From Pseudomonas fluorescens (lineage in GTDB: Bacteria; Pseudomonadota; Gammaproteobacteria; Pseudomonadales; Pseudomonadaceae), in the NCBI RefSeq assembly GCF_902497995.1, contig NZ_CABVII010000027.1, positions 26,555 through 90,554 on the forward strand: a stretch of DNA of 64,000 bases, written 5' to 3'. The notes beneath the pieces were generated by a model. The model was not told the DNA's origin and searched no databases. It saw only the letters and a list, made by a program, of their open reading frames with translations. Positions 57,443 through 64,000 of this stretch are shown here, one piece after another; positions within the stretch are counted from its first letter, which is position 1, and every line of letters starts with the position of its first letter. Position numbers and translations under genes: made by a program.

Positions 57443-57895
57443 ATGACAATCGATTGGGTCTGCAAACATCACAGTGACCTGGGCAAAGAGCAGCTGTACG
57501 CCATTCTGCAGTTGCGTGCGCAGGTGTTCGTTATCGAGCAGAAATGCATTTATCAGGACGTGGATGGCCAGGATCTGGAGGGCGACACTTGCCATTTGAT
57601 GGCTTGGGACGGTGATCGGCTGGTGGCGTACCTGCGGTTGCTTGACCCGGAGCTACAGGGTGGCGATGTGGTGATCGGACGGGTGATTACCGCACCAGAG
57701 GCGCGCGGCAAGGGCTTGGGTCATGAGTTGATCAACCAGGCGTTGAAGCAGGCTGAGAAGCGCTGGCCTGAGGTACCGATCTATCTGTCGGCCCAGTCGC
57801 ACTTGCAGGGGTATTACGGGCGGTACGGGTTTGTCGTGGCGGGTGAGGAGTTTCTTGAGGATGATATTCCGCATATCGGGATGCGTCGCTCCTGA
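57443..57895 (+). CDS. ElaA-type GNAT acetyltransferase
   Basis: A 150-residue acetyltransferase. The ElaA family start is WVCKHHSDLGKEQLYAILQL, then RAQVFVIEQKCIYQDVDGQD and the acetyl-CoA motif IGRVITAPEARGKGLGHELI. AAGGAATG precedes the ATG. The substrate is unknown. Confidence 0.9.
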   Translation: MTIDWVCKHHSDLGKEQLYAILQLRAQVFVIEQKCIYQDVDGQDLEGDTCHLMAWDGDRLVAYLRLLDPELQGGDVVIGRVITAPEARGKGLGHELINQALKQAEKRWPEVPIYLSAQSHLQGYYGRYGFVVAGEEFLEDDIPHIGMRRS

Positions 57896-57902
57896 GGGCC
57901 CC

Positions 57903-57995
57903 TTCGCGAGCAAGCCCGCTCCCACATTTGATCTTCGTCGTACATAAATACAGCGTTCGACGAAGATCAAATGTGGGAGCGGGCTTGCTCGCGAA
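57903..57995. repeat. REP pair with palindromic spacer
   Basis: Besides the GTGGGAGCGGGCTTGCTCGC arms, the spacer itself contains ATTTGATCTTCGTCG and its complement, so nearly the whole 93 bases fold into one hairpin. Confidence 0.85.
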
Positions 57996-58021
57996 GGTGC
58001 CAGATCAGTCGATACAGGCGC

Positions 58022-58318
58022 TCAGGGGTACTCAAGCACCGCCTTGATCTGCCGCAAATGGCGCTCGATCCACCCCCGATCAATCGCCCCCCACTCACGA
58101 ATCCGATAGCCCCCGGCATGATTGCGCGCGCCTTCTTCCTGCTCGAACTCGCAAACAATATCCAGATCCGCCAGCGCCGCGATGGTGTCCTGCGCGGTGC
58201 GCCGGGGCATGCCGGTCACTTCGGTCAACGCCGGGACGCTGCTGGCCAGCCCGCTGTCGATCAGGTACGCCACGTACAACCGGCGGTAGAAGCTGCTCTT
58301 GGTCTTGCTGACGTCCAT
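58022..58318 (-). CDS. Winged-helix DNA-binding protein
   Basis: A 98-residue winged helix-turn-helix protein: FYRRLYVAYLIDSG, then PALTEVTGMPRRTAQDTIAA as recognition helix, and a wing/tail ending WIERHLRQIKAVLEYP. Such small proteins are found beside the M48-type gene in Pseudomonas; the target is unknown. It shares orientation with the peptidase gene upstream (36-base gap), so the two may be co-transcribed. Confidence 0.75.
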   Translation of the reverse strand: MDVSKTKSSFYRRLYVAYLIDSGLASSVPALTEVTGMPRRTAQDTIAALADLDIVCEFEQEEGARNHAGGYRIREWGAIDRGWIERHLRQIKAVLEYP

Positions 58319-58354
58319 CCATGCGCTCCGCGTTATTTAGAAGATCTTGATCTT

Positions 58355-58846
58355 TTATTGCATATCCTGCCAAGTCAGATAAACCCGCAAATCAAACTCC
58401 ACCTGGTGATACCCCGGCAACATGTGTTCGCATAACTTGTAGAACGCCTTGTTGTGATCCGACTCTTTGAAATGCGCCAGTTCATGCACCACGATCATCT
58501 TCAGAAAATCGGAAGGTGCGTCCTTGAACAACGAGGCCACGCGAATTTCTTTCTTGGCCTTGAGCTTGCCGCCCTGCACCCGGGAGATCGTGGTGTGCAG
58601 GCCGAGGGCACGATGGGTCAGGTCCAGGCGGTTGTCGAACAAGACCTTGTCGATGGCCGGAGCGTTACGCAAGAACGCCTGCTTCAAGTCCAGCGCGTAC
58701 GTATACAGCGCCTTGTCGCTCTGCACGCCGTGCTTTTGCGGGTAACGTTGGCTCAGGTAGTCACCCAGCCGCTCTTCGGCGATCAGCTGGCGCACCTGGT
58801 CCTGCAATGCAGCGGGATAGGCCTGGAGGTATTTCAACACGGTCAT
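58355..58846 (-). CDS. YgjP/M48-type zinc metallopeptidase
   Basis: A 163-residue protein with the zinc motif VVHELAHFKESDHNKAFYKL (HExxH plus downstream acidic/His residues), as in DUF45/YgjP and SprT-like families. It starts MTVLKYLQAYPAAL at 58846. No signal peptide, so cytoplasmic. Substrate unknown. Confidence 0.82.
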   Translation of the reverse strand: MTVLKYLQAYPAALQDQVRQLIAEERLGDYLSQRYPQKHGVQSDKALYTYALDLKQAFLRNAPAIDKVLFDNRLDLTHRALGLHTTISRVQGGKLKAKKEIRVASLFKDAPSDFLKMIVVHELAHFKESDHNKAFYKLCEHMLPGYHQVEFDLRVYLTWQDMQ

Positions 58847-58891
58847 CGGGACGGCCAACATCAGAACGAACAGGTCGCCAGTGTAGCGAAT

Positions 58892-61015
58892 TCAGCGGAC
58901 CAGCGTGCCCCAGTCGAACGGCTGCACAAAGTCGCCGACGTCCTCGGCCATCATCGGCTGCGCCACCAAAAACCCCTGTACGTACTCGCAGCCGTTGGCG
59001 TGCAACCACTCATATTGCGCAATGGTTTCTACGCCTTCGGCAATCACCAGTATCCCGTATTGCCTGCACAGGTCGATCACATTGCGCACCAGCGCCGCAT
59101 CCCGTGAAGACGCCGGCAGCCGAGAGATCAAGTGCCGGTCGAGCTTTAGTGTGTCCAGCTCCAGATCGCGCAGATGAGACAGCGAACACGGCCCGGAACC
59201 AAAGTCATCCAGGGCCACCCGCACCCCCAGATTACGCAGCAAGCGCAGCTGTTTGCGGGTTTCGTCGGGATTGTGCACCAAGGCCTCTTCGGTGATCTCG
59301 ACTTCCAGATGGCGTGCCTGCAAACCGTTGCGCTCCAGCACCTGGCGCAACTCGGCGACCAGATTGGGCATGCCGAACTGCGTGCCGCTCAAACTGACGC
59401 CCAGCACCAGGTCCTCGGCAAACAAGGTTTCCCAGGCCTTGCGCTGACCGGCCCCGCGCTGGTAGATCCAGCTGCCCAGCCGACTGATCAACCGCGCCTC
59501 TTCCAGCAATGGCAAAAACAGTCCTGGCGGTACATCGCCGACACTCGGATGGTGCCAGCGCAGCAGCGCTTCGAAGCCGCGAATCTGTCCGCTGGCAATG
59601 GCCACCTGAGGTTGATACACCAGATTGAAATCACGGTTATCGATGGCCGTGCGCACGCTTTCTTCGAGCATCAGCCGCGAGCGTGCCCGGCCATTCATTT
59701 CATGATCGTAGAAGCGATACTGCTGACGGCCGGCACGCTTGGCTTCATACATGGCGATGTCCGACGCTCGGAGCAAGCCGTCGAGATTGGCGCCGCAATC
59801 CGGGAAAGTGGCGATACCGATGCTGGCGCCCAAGGCGATGTCCAGACCGTCGATCTGCTGACAGATCGACACACGCTCAATCAGCTTCTCGGCAATCTTT
59901 GCCGCTTGTTCGGGGAACTCCAGGTCCAGCAACGCCGTGAACTCGTCACCGCCCATGCGTGCCAGGATGTCGAAAGATCGCAGACAAGCCTTCAACTGTT
60001 CAGAGACCCAGCGCAGTACCCGGTCGCCGGCATCGTGACCGAGGGAGTCATTGACCCGCTTGAAGCCGTCGAGGTCCAGATACAGCAACACCCAGACACT
60101 GCCAGTGCGTTCGCCACGCAGCAGAAGGTTTTCCACCGTCTGGTAAAACCCCCGACGATTGAGCAGCCCGGTCAGCGGGTCGGTGACCGCCTGATACTCC
60201 AGCTGTTGGTGCAGATGACACACGACCGACATGTCCAGCACCGTCACCACCATGGCCCGTTGCTCGGCGGGTAAAGGTGCGCAGGACAGCGCGACCGGCA
60301 CTTGTTGACCCGGTGCCGTGCGCAGCAGTGCATCATGCAGGCGCAGGGTTTCACCGCGCCTGTAACCGCCGAGCAATTCGGAATCGGCCCAGACAGGGAT
60401 GTGTGGCTTTTGCAGGTAATCCAGAAATTCCGTGCCCTGCAGGTCTTGCACCGTGGCATTGAGCAGCCGCGACATCGCTGGATTGGCAAAGCGGATCAGA
60501 CCCTCCTCATCGACCACCAGGATGCCTTCGGCGGCGTTGTCCAATACCGAGGCATTAAACGCGCGAGCGAGCTCCAGATCGTGGCTCAGGCGCTGCAACG
60601 CGCGGCGATTGCGCTGATGCTCAAGCAGCGCCTGGACTTTGGGCTTGAGGATTTGCGGGTCGAACGGTTTGAACAGGTAATCCACCGCGCCACTGGCATA
60701 GCCCTTGATCACGGCGGCCTGGGACTGTTCGTTGGCGGTGAGGAAAATGATGGGCGTGTGGCAGGTGCGCTGACTGCCGCGCATCAGGCGCGCGACTTCA
60801 AAGCCGTCCATGCCCGGCATCTGCACATCCAGCAGCACCAGGTCGACATCGTGTTCGAGTAACAGGTCGAGGGCTTCGAAGCCCGAGGCGGCGGTCATCA
60901 CCTGCCAGTCCTGGCGCTGGAGCAGCGCGCGCATGCTGATCAGGTTTTCCGGGTAATCATCGACGATTAAAAGAATTGAGCTGCCTTCGGCTGGCGTCGC
61001 TTGCGCGCATTCCAT
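58892..61015 (-). CDS. REC-PAS-GGDEF-EAL c-di-GMP signalling protein
   Basis: A 707-residue cytoplasmic response regulator. The receiver domain has the phospho-acceptor D63 (VLLDVQMPGMDGFE) with acidic D19-D20 and K in YLFKPFD. A PAS domain spans ~160-280 (LDNAAEGILVVDEEGLIRFA). The GGDEF motif at about residue 354 is intact (RMGGDEFTALL). The EAL domain from ~470 keeps FEALLRWHHP, DDFGSG and EGVET, with LKLD in place of the common LKID. Both synthesis and breakdown of c-di-GMP are possible. No cognate kinase is adjacent. The ATG at 61015 gives the receiver domain its usual start. Confidence 0.9.
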   Translation of the reverse strand: MECAQATPAEGSSILLIVDDYPENLISMRALLQRQDWQVMTAASGFEALDLLLEHDVDLVLLDVQMPGMDGFEVARLMRGSQRTCHTPIIFLTANEQSQAAVIKGYASGAVDYLFKPFDPQILKPKVQALLEHQRNRRALQRLSHDLELARAFNASVLDNAAEGILVVDEEGLIRFANPAMSRLLNATVQDLQGTEFLDYLQKPHIPVWADSELLGGYRRGETLRLHDALLRTAPGQQVPVALSCAPLPAEQRAMVVTVLDMSVVCHLHQQLEYQAVTDPLTGLLNRRGFYQTVENLLLRGERTGSVWVLLYLDLDGFKRVNDSLGHDAGDRVLRWVSEQLKACLRSFDILARMGGDEFTALLDLEFPEQAAKIAEKLIERVSICQQIDGLDIALGASIGIATFPDCGANLDGLLRASDIAMYEAKRAGRQQYRFYDHEMNGRARSRLMLEESVRTAIDNRDFNLVYQPQVAIASGQIRGFEALLRWHHPSVGDVPPGLFLPLLEEARLISRLGSWIYQRGAGQRKAWETLFAEDLVLGVSLSGTQFGMPNLVAELRQVLERNGLQARHLEVEITEEALVHNPDETRKQLRLLRNLGVRVALDDFGSGPCSLSHLRDLELDTLKLDRHLISRLPASSRDAALVRNVIDLCRQYGILVIAEGVETIAQYEWLHANGCEYVQGFLVAQPMMAEDVGDFVQPFDWGTLVR

Positions 61016-61338
61016 GCTGCTTCTCTTTTTCGGGACGTCGGGTCGGCTTCTCGTGAAAGCCGGACAAATACTAGCCTTCACTTTAGACGGGTTCTGTGAA
61101 AGCTGAAGATATCAGTACGCCATCATTTAACCAATGCGTTAATTTGCCGACTAACGGTCACTCTCTCAAGCCCCTGAAACCGGGAAAGGTGGCATTTCGA
61201 CAGGATGTTGACGCCAACCATCTGCCCGACGGGCATTAACAAAACTGCGTTCTGCGCTTATAAAGACCGCCCTTCAAGGCGCGTGCTAGAGCTTCTGGCA
61301 CGGGCGTGCAGCAAAAAAAATCGTGGAAGCTTTTGACT
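61016..61338. other. Intergenic region without recognised feature
   Basis: The 323-base gap between the divergent c-di-GMP and alginate lyase genes must hold both promoters. I see no convincing -35/-10 pair, repeat or terminator. Confidence 0.5.
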
Positions 61339-62007
61339 ATGATCGATCTCGCAACCTGGAACCTGAGTGTTCCCGTCGGCAATCCGCCGTACACCGTTGA
61401 CACTCCCAAACTGGTGAACGGCTTCAAGGATCAATACTTCCACTCCAATACCGGCACACTTTTTTTCTGGGCGCCGGTGACGGGTACCCGCACTGAAAAC
61501 GCAATATATCCTCGCACCGAATTGCGCGAAACCTACAGCAACGGAACCCTGCGCAACTGGCTCTACCCGGACGCCGACAACGTCTTGCGTGCCACCCTGG
61601 CAGTCAACCAGGTGCCCAGTTCCGGCAAGATCGTCATCGGCCAGATTCACGCCTATAAAAGCCAGAAACCCATGGTGAAGGTCGAGTACCAGTACAAGAC
61701 CAAGACGCAGTCGGGCAACATAGTCGCCAAAGTGCGCATGCGCCCCGACGACGGCGAAGGCCGGGTGATCACCATCGCCACTGGCGTGAAGCTGGATCAG
61801 CAATTTTCCTACATGATTCACCTGAGCCCCCGCGGCGCACTGGGCATCAGTGCGGCGGGCTACAAGTGGGACACCGACATCAGCAAGACCTGGAGCGTCA
61901 AGCCGCTGTACTTCAAGGCCGGGGTGTATGTGCAGGACCATACCGGATACACCAGCGAAGGCGCAAAAGTGACGTTCACCAAGCTGGATATTGATCACGA
62001 TAAGTAA
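61339..62007 (+). CDS. PL7-family alginate lyase, no signal peptide
   Basis: A 222-residue polysaccharide lyase of family 7 (alginate lyase 2 fold). It has the three classic motifs: R-T-E-L-R (YPRTELRE), QIH (IGQIHAY) and YFKAGVYVQ. It starts MIDLATWNLSVPVG without any export signal, so it is cytoplasmic or leaves by an unusual route. It neighbours a c-di-GMP protein, which would fit exopolysaccharide control, but the two genes are divergent. Only a weak GGAAG precedes the ATG. Confidence 0.88.
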   Translation: MIDLATWNLSVPVGNPPYTVDTPKLVNGFKDQYFHSNTGTLFFWAPVTGTRTENAIYPRTELRETYSNGTLRNWLYPDADNVLRATLAVNQVPSSGKIVIGQIHAYKSQKPMVKVEYQYKTKTQSGNIVAKVRMRPDDGEGRVITIATGVKLDQQFSYMIHLSPRGALGISAAGYKWDTDISKTWSVKPLYFKAGVYVQDHTGYTSEGAKVTFTKLDIDHDK

Positions 62008-62084
62008 CTGGATCGTATCGACTGCTAACCATCGCGGTTTTCCAGTCCGTATGAAAAAACGGGTGCTCTGTGCGCCAGAATTGC

Positions 62085-62164
62085 CTGCTATAGCCTTTGG
62101 CGCGCCGCAACTGACGGACTCTTTCACCGAACACAGAAGGATTTTGCAGGAGCATGGATGTCAC
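62085..62164 (-). pseudogene. N-terminal remnant of an XRE-type regulator
   Basis: The minus frame gives MTSMLLQNPSVFGERVRQLRRAKGYS, which looks exactly like the beginning of an HTH_3 regulator (VFGERVRQLRRAKG). It then continues into unrelated sequence and stops at 61976. Only ~26 residues are recognisable. It may be the debris of an insertion next to the 62198 repeat. Confidence 0.35.
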
Positions 62165-62197
62165 TCATAACGGACTTTATTAACCTATACATTGACT

Positions 62198-62217
62198 ATG
62201 TCCACTATAGGTGACAT
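62198..62217. repeat. Left copy of a 20-bp near-palindromic repeat
   Basis: ATGTCCACTATAGGTGACAT is near-palindromic. A diverged direct copy (ATGTCCGCTACAGGTTACAT, three mismatches) lies at 63812-63831, and an 11-base inverted copy of its right half lies at 63772-63782. Such sequences look like ends of a transposable element. Confidence 0.55.
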
Positions 62218-62372
62218 TTCAAGTGCCTTACGTCAGCCCCCCTTAAACGCTGGAGGCTTAATCCATGAGGCGACGCATCGCACCGGTGGATGCCAGACGC
62301 AGGTCAGTAACGCGGAACGTAGGAACGATCTGAACGATTGGCTTCCGAAAAACGTGTAGGATCCCGGCCGTT

Positions 62373-62519
62373 GTGGCGAGGGAGCTTGCTCCCGCTGGAC
62401 TGCGAAGCAGACCCAAACCCTGCCACACATTTCTACGGACATACCGCAGTGTCCGGTTTTACGACGACTGCGCCGCCGAACGGGACGGTGCGGCGATCCG
62501 ACAAGCTCCCTCGCCACAA
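62373..62519. repeat. REP pair, GTGGCGAGGGA family
   Basis: Inverted arms GTGGCGAGGGAGCTTGCTCC (62373-62392) and ACAAGCTCCCTCGCCACAA (62501-62519), the second family member besides 830-960. It includes the GCGGCGATCCGAC extra segment. Confidence 0.8.
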
Positions 62520-62545
62520 TGCCCGCACGCGGTCCTACACCCCGG

Positions 62546-62574
62546 TTGCAACCACCAAAATCGCCGCTTATAGT
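62546..62574 (+). promoter_or_regulatory. Sigma-70 promoter of the DUF6124 gene
   Basis: TTGCAA (62546-62551), a 17-base spacer and TATAGT (62569-62574). The predicted start of transcription, about 62581, falls exactly at the first hairpin of the leader. Confidence 0.7.
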
Positions 62575-62580
62575 TCGCCT

Positions 62581-62815
62581 CGTCGCTGACAGCAGTCGGC
62601 GATAGGGTTTCGCAGCCCTACTGAGTTAGAACCACAACCGTCAAACTACGACACGGGCAGCGTTTGCCCGTACTCGTTTTTTATGGCGGCTGTGCGTGGG
62701 AGACCCTCGGGTCTGCCGGGTCTTAACTCCTCGGTCTGCGAACCCGCGCACAGCTGCCACCCTATTTGTTTCGCAGCAAACGGTGGCGAATTCTTTCTTG
62801 AGTTAAGGACTTTCC
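62581..62815 (+). promoter_or_regulatory. Riboswitch-like structured leader RNA
   Basis: In order: stem TCGCTGAC/GTCGGCGA (62583-62602); hairpin TAGGG/CCCTA with loop TTTCGCAG (62603-62620); terminator-like hairpin ACGGGCA/TGCCCGT (62653-62671) followed by TTTTTT (62677-62682). Then a 16-bp stem, 62685-62700 with 62743-62758 (only two G-U pairs), encloses two hairpins. The loop of the second (62721-62729, TCTTAACTC) is complementary over all nine bases to 62800-62808 (GAGTTAAGG), which contains the Shine-Dalgarno. A last hairpin TTTG/CAAA again has the loop TTTCGCAG (62769-62776). This looks like a cis-regulator of translation. Confidence 0.7.
62653..62682 (+). terminator. Intrinsic terminator inside the leader
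   Basis: A seven-base-pair GC-rich stem with a 5-base loop; six T follow after a short ACTCG linker. It could end a ~100-nt leader RNA or act as a conditional attenuator upstream of the DUF6124 gene. Confidence 0.6.
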
Positions 62816-63100
62816 ATGAGCAATCGACTACCACCTCGCCGCTTCACCCCCATGTCCCAATTCGCCACCGACTACCCCGTCCTGCTCATCGACAGCGACG
62901 CCCCGCTACGCGAACTCCACAACTGCGTCAGCGAACGCCTCAACGCCGTCCTCAAATACCTGCACCTCATGGCCTGCACCAGCCTGCCGGACTACGCCGA
63001 GAACGACATCAACACCGTTACCAACATCGCCCGGATCATGGTCCAGGATGTAAGCGATGTGTTTCGGGTAATTGAGCAACGTGGGTTTGATAACCCGTAA
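62816..63100 (+). CDS. DUF6124/DUF3077-type small protein
   Basis: A 94-residue protein. After MSNRLPPRRFTPMSQF comes a conserved helical core (LHNCVSERLNAVLKYLHLMA, ENDINTVTNIARIMVQDVSD). Several paralogues per genome, often preceded by long leaders, are typical in fluorescent pseudomonads (from memory). Function unknown. AAGGA lies at 62805-62809, six bases before the ATG (62816-62818), and is the site masked by the leader loop. Confidence 0.75.
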   Translation: MSNRLPPRRFTPMSQFATDYPVLLIDSDAPLRELHNCVSERLNAVLKYLHLMACTSLPDYAENDINTVTNIARIMVQDVSDVFRVIEQRGFDNP

Positions 63101-63307
63101 GTAGCTGAGCATTTGGCTTTTTAAGGAAAAGGGGGCGATTACATAAATCTATCCCCTTTCCCTCGCCCTCTTTCCCTCACTTTTCCCGCAAAAAAGCTTT
63201 CTTTCTATAGCAAAAAGATATTAAAAACTGTCAATTGTTACAGGTGACCGTACACCCTTACAGAGCTAGCCTTATCTACGAAACAAAAAAAAGAAGAACA
63301 GGCCACA

Positions 63308-63360
63308 TAAATAAATACGTCCCCTTTTCTTTTCTAAATAAATACGTCCCCTTTTCTTTT
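63308..63360. repeat. Tandem 27-bp repeat
   Basis: TAAATAAATACGTCCCCTTT followed by TCTTTTC is present twice (63308-63334 and 63335-63360). A degenerate third copy (CATAAATCTATCCCCTTTCC) lies at 63140-63159. These TAAAT..TCCCC motifs recur near mobile or REP-related elements in gammaproteobacteria. The rest of 63101-63406 is AT-rich without other features. Confidence 0.7.
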
Positions 63361-63406
63361 TTTCTTTTTTCATTTTTTTATATTCAACATCATAAGGATA
63401 TAAATT

Positions 63407-63721
63407 ATGGGCGCTCTAGTAGGAACTTTTTATGGTGCGTTTGCCGAAAACCACATCTATTTGACAGTCAATAGCAGTGATGACTATGCAGGTCCGGTTA
63501 ACGCGACCGCCAATGTTAATGGACAAACCGGAACAATCAACGGGACGCAGAACATCGGGGCAAACTCCACAACCATTATGCTCAGCGGGAAGGTGGGTGA
63601 AAATACAGAAAGCTGGACACTTACAACTTCCGACTTTAACACTCTGAATGGGACCCGAAATTTCGCTGGAGCTTCCGGCGTTTCGTATTATCAACAAGTA
63701 GGCCTTGGTCGGATTGGGTGA
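63407..63721 (+). CDS. Orphan beta-rich protein, 104 aa
   Basis: I do not recognise it. It is 104 residues, starts MGALVGTFYGAFAENHIYLT, is rich in Asn, Gly, Thr and Ser, lacks Cys and Lys-rich stretches, and has alternating strands (NATANVNGQTGTINGTQNIG, TTIMLSGKVGENTESWTLTT), so it is probably a small beta-sandwich or barrel. No signal peptide. AAGGA lies 8 bases before the ATG. Its base composition is well below the genome's, and it lies between IS-like repeats, so it was probably acquired. Confidence 0.6.
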   Translation: MGALVGTFYGAFAENHIYLTVNSSDDYAGPVNATANVNGQTGTINGTQNIGANSTTIMLSGKVGENTESWTLTTSDFNTLNGTRNFAGASGVSYYQQVGLGRIG

Positions 63722-63771
63722 GTGCACAATATATAACGTAGAGCATGTCAGACTATAACCCTCGGACAAAG

Positions 63772-63831
63772 ATGTCACCTATTACGAACGCTTGCTAAGT
63801 TGAGCATAAACATGTCCGCTACAGGTTACAT
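63772..63831. mobile_element. IS-like terminal sequences at the right end
   Basis: ATGTCACCTAT (63772-63782) is the inverted copy of 62207-62217, and 63812-63831 is the direct copy of 62198-62217. No transposase frame is visible before the window ends at 64000. The last 170 bases hold only a short palindrome (TGGGGCATGCCCCA, about 63959-63972). Confidence 0.4.
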
Positions 63832-64000
63832 CAAACCGCTTGGCGCATTTTTTTTGCAAAAAACGTTTCGCCCACAAAAATCTATGGTCACCCCCATTTT
63901 TGCAATACTGATTAACGGGTGGTGTGGTTGGCTTGCTTAAATCTATCCGGCGTCTGTTTGGGGCATGCCCCAGCGCCACGATGAGAGTCGCGCCTGACGG

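Noticed and set aside
62683..63075. ORF beginning MAAVRGRPSGLPG that overlaps the leader and the DUF6124 gene in another frame
   Set aside because: Its start lies directly on the terminator T-run and the long stem with no SD; its second half is a shifted reading of the DUF6124 gene. The sequence is better explained as RNA structure.
63782..63979. Minus-strand ORF of 65 codons at the right end
   Set aside because: No recognisable domain or SD; it reads across the IS-like terminal repeats. It could be IS-derived, but there is not enough to call it a gene.

Overview
The window is a stretch of chromosome from a fluorescent-group Pseudomonas (P. fluorescens/koreensis/mandelii type). The evidence is the high GC coding style, the protein sequences, and 23 paired REP elements of the kind that fills P. 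fluorescens intergenic regions (two large families read GTGGGAGCGGGCTTGCTCGC and GTAGGAGCGAGGCTTGCCCG). I saw no rRNA, tRNA, CRISPR array or intact insertion sequence.

Most of it (about 1-47.5 kb) is one catabolic neighbourhood for quaternary ammonium compounds. Read as a pathway: choline is imported by ChoXWV (40.2-43.2 kb) and oxidised to glycine betaine by BetA and BetB under BetI (43.4-47.5 kb). Gamma-butyrobetaine is hydroxylated to carnitine (34.8-36.0 kb). Carnitine is bound by CaiX and degraded by CdhA, CdhC and CdhB to glycine betaine (31.2-34.8 kb, regulator CdhR). Glycine betaine is demethylated by GbcA/GbcB (13.3-15.9 kb), dimethylglycine by DgcA/DgcB with EtfA/EtfB (17.9-24.1 kb), and sarcosine by SoxBDAG (3.4-8.9 kb). 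The one-carbon units are handled by GlyA, PurU and FdhA, and serine enters central metabolism through SdaB (38.4-39.8 kb). GbdR, the glycine betaine/dimethylglycine-responsive activator, lies at 36.7-37.8 kb.

An accessory block at 25.9-29.9 kb (LprI-like protein, orphan XRE regulator, DUF3010 protein, RHS/TccC-like toxin with a metalloprotease-like tip) separates the dimethylglycine operon from the carnitine locus. From 47.7 to 62 kb the genes are mixed: a TldD/TldE pair, an MFS exporter, the RNA helicase DbpA, a YhiN-type flavoprotein, a YccS-like transporter, two small acetyltransferase/regulator genes, an M48-type peptidase, a REC-PAS-GGDEF-EAL protein and a PL7 alginate lyase. The last 2 kb is a low-GC accessory segment. 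It has two related near-palindromic 20-mers at its ends and holds a DUF6124-type gene, an orphan beta-rich protein and simple repeats.

The most interesting non-coding signals are these. (1) A riboswitch-like leader at 62545-62815 upstream of the DUF6124 gene: promoter, hairpins, terminator, then a 16-bp stem whose inner 9-nt loop is fully complementary to the Shine-Dalgarno region, plus two hairpins with different stems and an identical loop. (2) Four ~180-bp diverged repeats, each with a perfect DnaA box, at 16.4-17.0 kb. (3) An orphan minus-strand promoter/terminator pair suggesting a small RNA at 36.1-36.3 kb. (4) A string of hairpins ending in a terminator at 38.1-38.24 kb.
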